Positions 1-5,443 of a stretch of 7,301 nt of DNA are shown in pieces (position 1 is the first letter of the stretch; each line of letters opens with the position of its first letter). The stretch comes from Prevotellaceae bacterium UBA1710 (GTDB taxonomy: Bacteria; Bacteroidota; Bacteroidia; Bacteroidales; Bacteroidaceae): the NCBI GenBank assembly GCA_002317355.1, contig DCJC01000076.1:1-7301 (forward strand), written 5' to 3'. The position numbers and the translations under genes are program-made. The notes below the pieces were generated by a model, which was not told where the DNA came from, made no database searches, and saw only the letters and a program-made list of their open reading frames with translations.

Positions 1-21
1 CAAATAATCAATTCGTCGAAC

Positions 22-792
22 TCACGTTATCTTAATAGCCATACTTTCCTTATCAAACACCACTCCTGGTCGCTCTACGAATCTTGAGATAACACCATTA
101 TCAGCCAGCTCTCGAGGCGAACCAATATGAAGAAGCATACCACTATCACTCTTTTCCATCAGCCAACAGCTATCTGCCATCTGCAAGGCAATCTCAACAT
201 CGTGAGTAGATAGAAAGACCGTCTTACCAAGATCATGACAAAGTGATTGTAGCAACTGCATCGTCTCTACCTTCGAAGGGAAATCAAGGAAGGCAGTTGG
301 CTCATCAAGGAATATCACGGGAGTCTGTTGTGCAAGAGCCTTCGCAATCATCACCTTCTGTCGCTCGCCATCACTAAGGGTATCTACAAGTCGGACAGCA
401 AGATTTCTTATACCAACCGTATCAATGGCCTCATTAACAATCTCACGGTCTTCATCACCAATACCACCCCAGAATCCCGTATAAGGCATTCTACCCATAG
501 CCACAAGGTCGCTCACACTCATATACTCCATCTTAGAGCGGTCGGTAAGCACCACACCTATCAATCTTGCACGTTCCTGAGGCGAGAAGCTATCAAGCTC
601 CCTATCATCATATTTTATACTTCCAGAAAGAGCAGGTTGAAAGGCAGAGAGAGTACGTAGAAGAGTTGACTTACCAGCACCATTAGCTCCGAGCAGACAT
701 GTGAGATGCCCGCTACACAATGTTGCGTTGATACCGTCAGCCACAACCGACTTACCGTAACCAATGGTTATATTATCAAGTGATATAGTCAT
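22..792 (-). CDS. FecE/BtuD-like ABC transporter ATP-binding protein
   Basis: This is the cytoplasmic ATPase of an importer of the iron-siderophore, heme or cobalamin class; ATP hydrolysis powers uptake through a FecCD/BtuC-type permease. With the start at 792 it has 256 residues, the usual family length. Visible motifs are Walker A GANGAGKST (35-43), signature LSDGE (139-143, a variant of LSGGQ), Walker B VIFLDEPT (about 159-166), D-loop near 169-170 and H-loop His197 in STHD. The Q-loop region reads VVLTDRS (80-86), so the usual Gln appears to be replaced. The frame stays open upstream to 864, but that extension overlaps a good promoter (801-833) and starts with unrelated hydrophobic residues, so the start MTISLDN is preferred. 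It is the first gene of its transcript; permease and binding protein, if linked, lie beyond the left edge. The substrate cannot be told from the ATPase alone. Confidence 0.93.
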   Translation of the reverse strand: MTISLDNITIGYGKSVVADGINATLCSGHLTCLLGANGAGKSTLLRTLSAFQPALSGSIKYDDRELDSFSPQERARLIGVVLTDRSKMEYMSVSDLVAMGRMPYTGFWGGIGDEDREIVNEAIDTVGIRNLAVRLVDTLSDGERQKVMIAKALAQQTPVIFLDEPTAFLDFPSKVETMQLLQSLCHDLGKTVFLSTHDVEIALQMADSCWLMEKSDSGMLLHIGSPRELADNGVISRFVERPGVVFDKESMAIKIT

Positions 793-800
793 ATATGTCT

Positions 801-833
801 GCAAAAGTACAGCAAAAATATGGAAAAAACAAA
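801..833 (-). promoter_or_regulatory. Bacteroidetes-type promoter of the ABC ATPase gene
   Basis: Read on the minus strand, TTTG (830-833) is followed by 20 bases and then TACTTTTGC (801-809), matching the Bacteroidetes -33/-7 consensus. Transcription should begin near 796-800, leaving only about 4-8 untranslated bases before the ATG at 790-792. The promoter fixes the start codon choice. Confidence 0.75.
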
Positions 834-851
834 AAATAATTCCCCTTTCTT

Positions 852-883
852 TTTGAAATGTCACATATTCATATTATCTTTGC
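852..883 (+). promoter_or_regulatory. Bacteroidetes-type promoter of tRNA-Arg
   Basis: TTTG (852-855), a 19-base spacer and TATCTTTGC (875-883) match the -33/-7 consensus on the plus strand. Transcription should begin near 888-890, about 70 bases upstream of the tRNA. It stands back to back with the ATPase promoter; the two -33 boxes are only 18 bases apart, so the two transcripts share one short control region. Confidence 0.7.
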
Positions 884-903
884 ATCCCGTATTACCAAAC
901 CAA

Positions 904-954
904 ATGATACATTGTACATGAAAATGGTACATTGTAAATGGCAGATGGTAAATG
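904..954 (+). repeat. degenerate 20-base tandem repeat upstream of the tRNA
   Basis: Units begin at 904, 924 and 945: ATGATACATTGTACATG, ATGGTACATTGTAAATG and a shortened ATGGTAAATG. They lie between the promoter and the tRNA, so they are in the precursor leader. The function is unknown; similar A/T-rich short repeats seem common between genes in Bacteroidales (from memory, not checked). Confidence 0.6.
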
Positions 955-958
955 ACAA

Positions 959-1030
959 GGCTTGATAGTTCAATGGATAGAACAACTCTCTCCTAAAGAG
1001 TAGATTCGGGTTCGATTCCCGATCGGGCTA
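959..1030 (+). tRNA. tRNA-Arg(CCU)
   Basis: A full cloverleaf can be drawn. The acceptor is GGCTTGA (959-965) with TCGGGCT (1023-1029), all seven pairs possible but three of them G-U. The D-stem is GTTC/GAAC (968-971/980-983) with GG in the loop. The anticodon stem is ACTCT/AGAGT (985-989/997-1001), loop CTCCTAA, anticodon CCT at 992-994. The variable loop has 4 bases and the T-stem is TCGGG/CCCGA with loop TTCGATT. The discriminator is A1030. CCA is not encoded. It reads the Arg codon AGG. No terminator separates it from the gene at 1095. Confidence 0.92.
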
Positions 1031-1094
1031 CGAAAAGAAAAACCAAAAAAGCAGAGAGTTATTATTTTTCATCACTAAATTCTAAACAATTAAA

Positions 1095-1820
1095 ATGAAA
1101 GACTACAACGTTTATAAAGACCTTTCACTCAGAGAGGCACGCATTCTGAGAGTTTATGAGGTTGCAGTTTGTCTGTGCAATGAATATGTAAAGAAGGTAC
1201 GTAGTGGTGAAGGTACATCACGCGATCTTATTCATGCTGCATGGATCTATCGCAAATATATCTATTGCATCGACAGATCATACTACTTTGTGTATCAATG
1301 TGCTTTCCTTGAAAAAGGTGGAAAACTCCTTCCTGCATACAAAGCTATTAAGCAAGTGTTCAAGGATATTCTCTCATCTGCTGGCAGCAATCGCAAAACC
1401 ATAAAGAGCGTGCTTAAAGGTGGTTGGGCTTATCGACTCATTGATAACTCCATCGGTAAGGCAACATGGATGGATGAGTTCAAGAAGTCTGTTAAGGAAG
1501 AGATGTACGATTTCTATCACACATGCGACCTCCTTGATGCAGGCACTTCACACTTCGCAAGTCGTAAGGATTCACGCATTGATGATCACGGAAAGATAGT
1601 AGTCATTGAGTTTATCGCATACGACCACTATCCAATCCTCACATTCGCTATTGCAGATGCGATGGGTAATCTGCAGTATCAGCATCCACTCGACCTTGAA
1701 ACATGTCGTCCAATCATAATGGATGAGCTTCGTCGTGTCAATATGCGTTGGCATGAAGCAACCGAAGAGCAGTCTGACAAGTACTGGCAGGTACGAATGA
1801 CTATGGAAGAGAAAGAATAG
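1095..1820 (+). CDS. hypothetical protein, 241 residues
   Basis: I do not recognise the family. The protein has no signal peptide or clear membrane segment, so it is probably cytoplasmic. The first two thirds look helical and rich in Lys, Arg, Tyr and aromatic residues (for example WIYRKYIYCIDRSYYFVYQ near 50-68). After about residue 160 there is a more strand-like part (KIVVIEFIAY, YPILTFAIADAMG). Codon use resembles the flanking core-like genes. The start at 1095 is preceded by an A-rich stretch without a Shine-Dalgarno sequence, normal for this phylum. It begins 64 bases after tRNA-Arg with no obvious promoter or terminator between, so it may be read from the tRNA promoter. A hairpin terminator follows at 1858-1902. 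Its last nine codons and stop are duplicated at 3895-3949. Confidence 0.82.
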   Translation: MKDYNVYKDLSLREARILRVYEVAVCLCNEYVKKVRSGEGTSRDLIHAAWIYRKYIYCIDRSYYFVYQCAFLEKGGKLLPAYKAIKQVFKDILSSAGSNRKTIKSVLKGGWAYRLIDNSIGKATWMDEFKKSVKEEMYDFYHTCDLLDAGTSHFASRKDSRIDDHGKIVVIEFIAYDHYPILTFAIADAMGNLQYQHPLDLETCRPIIMDELRRVNMRWHEATEEQSDKYWQVRMTMEEKE

Positions 1821-1843
1821 GAAATTCCCTTCATAATCGCTCT
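1789..1843 (+). repeat. direct repeat copy A (end of the 241-residue gene)
   Basis: These 55 bases cover the last nine full codons, the stop TAG (1818-1820) and 23 downstream bases of the 241-residue gene. They match 3895-3949 with three substitutions (at 1795, 1822 and 1836) and no gaps. Similarity stops sharply on the left and fades on the right. The pair brackets about 2.05 kb, so this copy could be one attachment-like end of an inserted segment. Confidence 0.85.
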
Positions 1844-1857
1844 CTAAAGCATAAAAC

Positions 1858-1902
1858 ATCCGCTCATAGGAATAAAACTAAAGTCCCTGTGAGCGGATTT
1901 TT
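1858..1902 (+). terminator. intrinsic terminator after the 241-residue gene
   Basis: A 13-base-pair stem (1858-1870 with 1886-1898, containing one G-U pair, core CCGCTCATAGG) closes a 15-base loop and runs into TTTTT at 1898-1902. It begins 38 bases after the stop codon and just after direct repeat A. Confidence 0.8.
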
Positions 1903-2117
1903 ACATATTTCTCCAATTTTTTTTGTGCGATAATCGGCAACGACCGCCACCCTATCCCCCTGCATCGGTAATGTTCACGTGCTTGTTTGGGGTTCTTTGC
2001 CGAGAAAATAAAGTGTCATCACTCAAAATCCTTGATGAACTAAAATTGTTCGATTTTCCTGTATTCGAATGTGACTCCTACATACCTCCAATGTAGTTCC
2101 TATATGATTCCTATGTG

Positions 2118-2151
2118 ACTCCCATTTTTAGGATAGATGAAAAATGGGAGT
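2118..2151. repeat. perfect 12-bp hairpin
   Basis: ACTCCCATTTTT (2118-2129) is the exact reverse complement of AAAAATGGGAGT (2140-2151), with a 10-base loop. There is no T-tract directly after it, so it is not a typical intrinsic terminator for the plus strand. It lies between two copies of the AATTGTTCGATTTT direct repeat, which could be the ends of a small repeat unit. Confidence 0.7.
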
Positions 2152-2232
2152 TTGTAGGGTAGAATACCGATTCTTTCATGGGAAGAATTGTTCGATTTTT
2201 CCGTTTCGGGGAAAGGGTTGTGGTTAGGGGCT

Positions 2233-2451
2233 GATTTTTTCAGAAGTTTTTGCGCAGGGGGTTGCACCCTCATATTCTTAGCACCCTATCGCACTAATAT
2301 TCAGATAGTTAAGTAGGGTGCAACCCCGTTGCACCAGGTGTAACCTTTTGCAAGGGGGTTGCACCCATCATTACCATTTGAGTATCAGCATGTTACAAGC
2401 GTAAAAACATGAGGGTGCAACCCCCTGCGTGAAAAACTTCCGAAAAAATTC
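2233..2451. repeat. MITE/REP-like element with about 41-bp terminal inverted repeats
   Basis: The left arm (2233-2273) and the reverse complement of the right arm (2409-2451) match over their whole length with a few differences and single-base gaps. Both carry CGCAGGGGGTTGCACCCTCA at the inner side and an A/T run at the outer side. Two more copies of the GGGTGCAACC motif lie inside, at 2315-2327 and in reverse at 2354-2367, so four copies alternate in orientation. A further hairpin, GCACCCTA/TAGGGTGC, is at 2281-2288/2314-2321. It has no coding capacity. It could be a non-autonomous transposable element, a REP-like cluster, or the template of a structured RNA; I cannot name a family. Confidence 0.75.
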
Positions 2452-2522
2452 TTTTACGGAAATATACGAGCATGATTTTACAGAATTCCAATCCTTTCTT
2501 AAGGAGAGGAAAATCCCTTGTA

Positions 2523-2626
2523 GATCTTTTGCTATGCCTAGGGGGTAAACTCAGTGAAGCTTCGCTCCAGAAGCGAACATGAAGCGAAGGCACACTGAGT
2601 TTACCCCCTAGGCATAGCGAAGGATT
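2523..2626. repeat. long near-perfect palindrome
   Basis: A perfect 26-bp inverted repeat (2531-2556 with 2593-2618, core CCTAGGGGGTAAACTCAGTG) extends outward through eight more pairs, including three G-U pairs, to a 34-bp stem. The 36-base apex holds TTCGCT (2561-2566), which can pair with AGCGAA at 2572-2577 or at 2583-2588, giving two competing inner hairpins. It ends about 45 bases before the promoter of the gene at 2730. Such a stem could stop transcription from either side or be a small mobile palindromic repeat. No T-tract follows it on the plus strand. Confidence 0.85.
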
Positions 2627-2671
2627 ATCGAAAGGGAAAAAGATGAACATCATAAGAATAATAAATATTCT

Positions 2672-2704
2672 CTTGGTCGAATGAATATAAATTTGTATCT
2701 TTGC
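2672..2704 (+). promoter_or_regulatory. promoter of the secreted-protein gene
   Basis: CTTG (2672-2675), 20 bases and TATCTTTGC (2696-2704) fit the Bacteroidetes consensus, with one mismatch in the -33 box. Transcription should begin near 2709-2711, about 20 bases before the ATG at 2730. It probably serves both small genes, 2730-3293 and 3372-3842. Confidence 0.72.
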
Positions 2705-2729
2705 AAAGAATTATAAAGAACGAAAATCT

Positions 2730-3293
2730 ATGAGACAACTATTGGTACTTTGTTTAATTTGTTTTGGCATTCTATTTAGTGTGAATGCTTCAACGGTTGA
2801 TAAAGATAATCAGAAAGGCTATGAATATAAACGTGTCTTGGACATTATAGCGCGAGAGAATTTAATAGATAGTATAGCTAATAGACCTTTTTGTTGTCTC
2901 TATTATGAAAATGGGTGGGGAATTACAGTAAAAAAGGAAAATGCCTATATTTTATATTATGGTTTCATCTTGGAGCCCGAGGAAACTACCCGCAAGGAAA
3001 TATCATTGAATGATACAACTCTTACTTCTATATTCTTGTTTGACCAAACCAAAATAAAAGCAGATATTTATAGGTCAGATATTTACAATCCAGCTTTTTG
3101 GACGTTTATCGTAACAGATTCCTTGCATCACATAATGTATAAATGGAATGTAAACTCAATATGTGATGATAAATATGCCCAATCTTGCAAGCAGATTATT
3201 GATGAGTATAATGGTTTTTTACTTATAACTATGTTTGAAGATCGTGAAAAAAAGTATGGTCCAATAAAGAAAAGAAAACGTCATAAGAGATAG
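2730..3293 (+). CDS. hypothetical secreted protein, 187 residues
   Basis: I do not recognise the family. Residues 1-21 form a typical signal peptide: a basic start (MRQ), a hydrophobic core (LLVLCLICFGILF) and a likely cleavage after VNAS or VNA. There is no lipobox placed for lipidation, so the mature protein is probably periplasmic or secreted. The mature part is rich in aromatic residues with alternating hydrophobic stretches (CCLYYENGWGITVKKENAYI, about 55-74), suggesting beta structure. It ends in a strongly basic tail, KKRKRHKR. A good promoter lies just upstream. The gene is clearly more A+T-rich than its surroundings: bases 3001-3060 contain 16 G+C of 60, against 28 of 60 in 1501-1560. 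It lies inside the segment bracketed by the 55-base direct repeats, which suggests accessory DNA. Confidence 0.78.
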   Translation: MRQLLVLCLICFGILFSVNASTVDKDNQKGYEYKRVLDIIARENLIDSIANRPFCCLYYENGWGITVKKENAYILYYGFILEPEETTRKEISLNDTTLTSIFLFDQTKIKADIYRSDIYNPAFWTFIVTDSLHHIMYKWNVNSICDDKYAQSCKQIIDEYNGFLLITMFEDREKKYGPIKKRKRHKR

Positions 3294-3371
3294 CATAATC
3301 AAGAGTATCGTTGACTGTAGTCTGATAGATATGAATATTCTAAACTCTGACCGACAGAAATAAATGAAGAA

Positions 3372-3842
3372 ATGAAAAAATATATTATCATAATATCTGT
3401 TGTAATAATGCTTCTCACAGCATGCATAGGAAACAAACCAGGTGCAGAGTCTATTATGAATGATAGCATCACAGCTGACTCATTGATTGATGTCGAACCA
3501 TTCTCTACATTCATAACAAAATTCAATAAGGATTCCCTCTTTGCTATGACACGTATAGCAGACGAGGTATCAAGTACAGATTATAATGGGTGGGATATGG
3601 ATACTTTACGTAATGTTGAAGGTGTAAATATGAAATACTCTAAGAGAGAAATGAGAGATATATGGCACAATATCAATCATACACGAGATTACAACGAAGA
3701 ATATGAAGTGAAATACGAAATCAGAAATGATACTGCAACCGAATGTCTATATGTACCCAATTCTGGTTTATGGACAGACATCATCTTCACTCTCAGGAAC
3801 AAGAAGTGGTATCTCACAAATTTAAATGATTACACTTTTTGA
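3372..3842 (+). CDS. small lipoprotein, DUF4348-like (tentative)
   Basis: The N-terminus MKKYIIIISVVIMLLTACIG is a lipoprotein signal with lipobox LTAC and acylated Cys18, so the protein should be anchored in a membrane, probably the outer or inner leaflet facing the periplasm. A Ser/Asp-rich linker follows (about 20-40), then PFSTFITKFNKDSLFAMTRI (about 43-62). That stretch and the end FTLRNKKWYLTNLND recall the Bacteroidetes DUF4348 lipoproteins, which have an F-x-x-F-x-x-x-F-x-x-DS-x-F pattern and a KW-x-L end. The match is from memory and weak. The length of 156 residues is short for that group. The gene starts 78 bases after the secreted-protein gene with no convincing promoter of its own, so the two probably form an operon. 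An ATG at 3364 opens a three-codon frame (M-K-K-stop) whose TGA overlaps this gene's ATG. Confidence 0.8.
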   Translation: MKKYIIIISVVIMLLTACIGNKPGAESIMNDSITADSLIDVEPFSTFITKFNKDSLFAMTRIADEVSSTDYNGWDMDTLRNVEGVNMKYSKREMRDIWHNINHTRDYNEEYEVKYEIRNDTATECLYVPNSGLWTDIIFTLRNKKWYLTNLNDYTF

Positions 3843-3894
3843 AATAAATTTCCCCCAAAAGCCTAATTCCTATTAACACAAAGGCAAGTGGGGT

Positions 3895-3949
3895 AGGTAC
3901 TAATGACTATGGAAGAGAAAGAATAGGTAATTCCCTTCATAGTCGCTCT
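3895..3949 (+). repeat. direct repeat copy B (displaced gene end)
   Basis: This copy of 1789-1843 has 52 of 55 bases identical and includes the former last codons and TAG stop, but no reading frame leads into it: upstream sequence is unrelated and no start codon with a sensible protein is present. It is best read as a non-coding remnant. It lies 53 bases after the lipoprotein gene and 36 bases before the end of the convergent 447-residue gene. Confidence 0.85.
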
Positions 3950-3974
3950 ATGAGGCGGTCGTGTCGCGTTGCAA

Positions 3975-4000
3975 ATAACTATGAATTATGCACTATGAAC
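3975..4000. repeat. short degenerate ATGAATTATGCA-type repeat at a gene end
   Basis: ACTATGAATTATG and GCACTATGAACTG form two imperfect units of about 13 bases. The stop codon of the 447-residue gene (TAA, 3986-3988 on the minus strand) and its last few codons fall within this stretch. The protein's last residues (about SSTAVHSA) may therefore be supplied by repeat sequence and not by the ancestral gene. Confidence 0.4.
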
Positions 4001-5329
4001 TGCCGTAGAACTCACCTGCTTATTAACCAGCACCTTATCCAGATACACTTTTATGCTCTTGTCTTCGCTAGTCTCTGGTATGAACATCATGCGCTGAACA
4101 ATCAGTTCACATTCCTCTATAGCCTTGCGGATTTTTGACAACATCGGACGGCGGATGTTTGCATCCGTGATGTCGGGAGCCGTATCTCTATTGCAGAGAG
4201 AGAAATAAACATCCTCGAAACGTTTCTGGGCCTCACTCAGATAGGTGATGTCATTCTTCGACTTTGGTGTGGTGTGGAAACCGCCATATTCCTTAGTTTC
4301 ATTAATAAGGAATACGTAGAATGCAGATTCTTTTGGTCCTAAAGCTAATGGCTGTTCCTTGCATGAGTCAGAACTTGTGGTGCGTACTGCAAGTACGTTC
4401 TTATGACTATAGGGATAAACCAGCAGTTCGCTGTTTGTACCTTTACGATAGGTGATAAGATCAAAAAGTGTGCGGTAGAAACCAGTATAAATGAATGAGT
4501 CATTCTTTATACTTATATTATTAATAGTAAGGGTGGCATCACCATGAAGCTCATGCAGTTGGGTAACGATATTCTCAAGATGAGCAACAATGTCCTTTTC
4601 TATCTTTATAAGTGCATAGTTAGCCATGCGTTGGCCGTTGACAACTGAGAATGATGTTCGGAAAAGAAGTGATGGCGAACTCACATCCATTCGGAAACCT
4701 AATTTTCCGACTAATAACTCGCGAAACACCATTGAGGTAGTTATATTACCCATCTTATCGGCAATATATTGTGCCTCTTCCTCTGTACTTGTTGGTGAGA
4801 GATAGAAAACAAGATCGCTGGTAATTGATTTTGAAGCAAATGCCTTGGTGAGTCTTGGAATGTAAACAAAGTCGAAGCCTCCAACCTTACATGTGTTTAC
4901 TATTGTGTTGTAGTGTGTTTCGATGTATTCATTTGTCTCTTCGTCAAAACTTTCTTCTATGAAAAGCATTTGAGAGTTATCCATCATTATCTCACCCCAT
5001 GGCACGCTTACCACTTCACACTTGCCTTCCAATGCCTGGATAAGGGTGAAAAGCAGAAGAGCCTCCTCACGACAACAAGTATTATCGGCAAGGATAAGCT
5101 GCTCGATATCCTTGCGGAATGCAGTTACCTGACCAATCGACAGACTATCAGCCTCTCTGACAGCCTCTGCAAGTGAAAGATTCATTGCCTCTACACGATG
5201 CTTTGGTGTGATGCCGTATTTATCGCACAACGTACGTATTGCATCAATCTCACGGTGTGCAATGATGCTATCAGCTTTCACTATGTCATATATAATACGG
5301 TATAATCCTTGTTTGGTAAGGTCTCTCAT
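3986..5329 (-). CDS. TerB-like N-terminal domain protein, 447 residues
   Basis: Residues 1-103 are helical and resemble the TerB (tellurite-resistance-like) fold: YDIVKADSIIAHREIDAIRT, then an acidic and hydrophobic pattern ending REEALLLFTLIQAL. TerB-like domains are often found in stress-response and membrane-linked complexes; that role is only family knowledge. A middle region (about 105-320) of mixed strands and helices has no match I can name. Residues 325-437 (LALGPKESAFYVFLI ... SKIRKAIEE ... IKVYLDKVLV) recall a C-terminal module in many Bacteroidetes proteins with the pattern LxPxxxALYxLFL ... SRIKxAF ... KxIxLDxxLV, possibly a winged-helix fold. No signal peptide is visible, so it is presumably cytoplasmic. 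It has its own promoter (5355-5386) and is divergent from the YbjQ gene. The end runs into a short repeat. Confidence 0.85.
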   Translation of the reverse strand: MRDLTKQGLYRIIYDIVKADSIIAHREIDAIRTLCDKYGITPKHRVEAMNLSLAEAVREADSLSIGQVTAFRKDIEQLILADNTCCREEALLLFTLIQALEGKCEVVSVPWGEIMMDNSQMLFIEESFDEETNEYIETHYNTIVNTCKVGGFDFVYIPRLTKAFASKSITSDLVFYLSPTSTEEEAQYIADKMGNITTSMVFRELLVGKLGFRMDVSSPSLLFRTSFSVVNGQRMANYALIKIEKDIVAHLENIVTQLHELHGDATLTINNISIKNDSFIYTGFYRTLFDLITYRKGTNSELLVYPYSHKNVLAVRTTSSDSCKEQPLALGPKESAFYVFLINETKEYGGFHTTPKSKNDITYLSEAQKRFEDVYFSLCNRDTAPDITDANIRRPMLSKIRKAIEECELIVQRMMFIPETSEDKSIKVYLDKVLVNKQVSSTAVHSA

Positions 5330-5354
5330 TATGGTGATTTTTTAGATTTCGCAA

Positions 5355-5386
5355 CAAAGTTACGAGTTTTTCCTCACTTTTCCAAT
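5355..5386 (-). promoter_or_regulatory. promoter of the TerB-like gene
   Basis: On the minus strand, ATTG (5383-5386) is followed by 20 bases and TAACTTTG (5355-5362), close to the Bacteroidetes consensus. Transcription should begin near 5348-5350, about 20 bases before the ATG at 5327-5329. Confidence 0.65.
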
Positions 5387-5410
5387 ATTTCAGCCAATTC
5401 ATTGCGATAA

Positions 5411-5443
5411 TTTCAGTTTTTTATTCTCTTGTCGTACCTTTGC
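5411..5443 (+). promoter_or_regulatory. promoter of the ybjQ-family gene
   Basis: TACCTTTGC (5435-5443) is a strong -7 box. The -33 position holds only TTTC (5411-5414, spacing 20), so this box is imperfect. Transcription should begin near 5448-5450, giving a leader of about 175 bases, which is long for this window. The -7 box overlaps the left arm of an inverted repeat. Confidence 0.65.

Larger units (their letters stand above)
1903..2671. other. gene-free, repeat-rich interval
   Basis: No reading frame here looks like a gene on either strand; the longest, on the minus strand at 2393-2653, runs across two inverted repeats and has no family resemblance. What is present are palindromic elements listed separately (2118-2151, 2233-2451, 2523-2626) and a 16-17-base direct repeat AATTGTTCGATTTTCC at 2044-2059 and 2186-2202. 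A smaller hairpin, CTACAT/ATGTAG, sits at 2078-2096, and GTGACTCC occurs at 2071 and 2115. The density of structure suggests repeat accretion, not decayed coding sequence. Confidence 0.65.

Noticed and set aside
328..660. Plus-strand frame of 110 residues opposite the ABC ATPase
   Set aside because: It lies antisense within a gene with clear ATPase motifs and shows no recognisable protein features.
793..864. Extended N-terminus of the ABC ATPase from an ATG at 864
   Set aside because: The extension overlaps a well-matched promoter and is a phenylalanine-rich stretch not seen in the family.
959..1030. tRNA gene as the attachment site of the repeat-bracketed segment
   Set aside because: No second copy of the tRNA 3' end is found in the window; the duplicated sequence is the end of the protein gene at 1789-1843.
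2233..2451. CRISPR array
   Set aside because: The GGGTGCAACC copies alternate in orientation with uneven spacing and no uniform spacers, so this is an inverted-repeat element.
2393..2653. Minus-strand frame of 86 residues across the palindromes
   Set aside because: It translates two inverted repeats, has no family pattern, and stays open by chance in repeat sequence.
3306..3313. Possible -7 box TATCGTTG before the lipoprotein gene
   Set aside because: It has one mismatch and lacks a -33 box at the right spacing; co-transcription with the upstream gene is simpler.
3950..4138. Plus-strand frame of 62 residues near direct repeat B
   Set aside because: It runs antisense over the 3' end of the 447-residue gene, with no promoter or family pattern.
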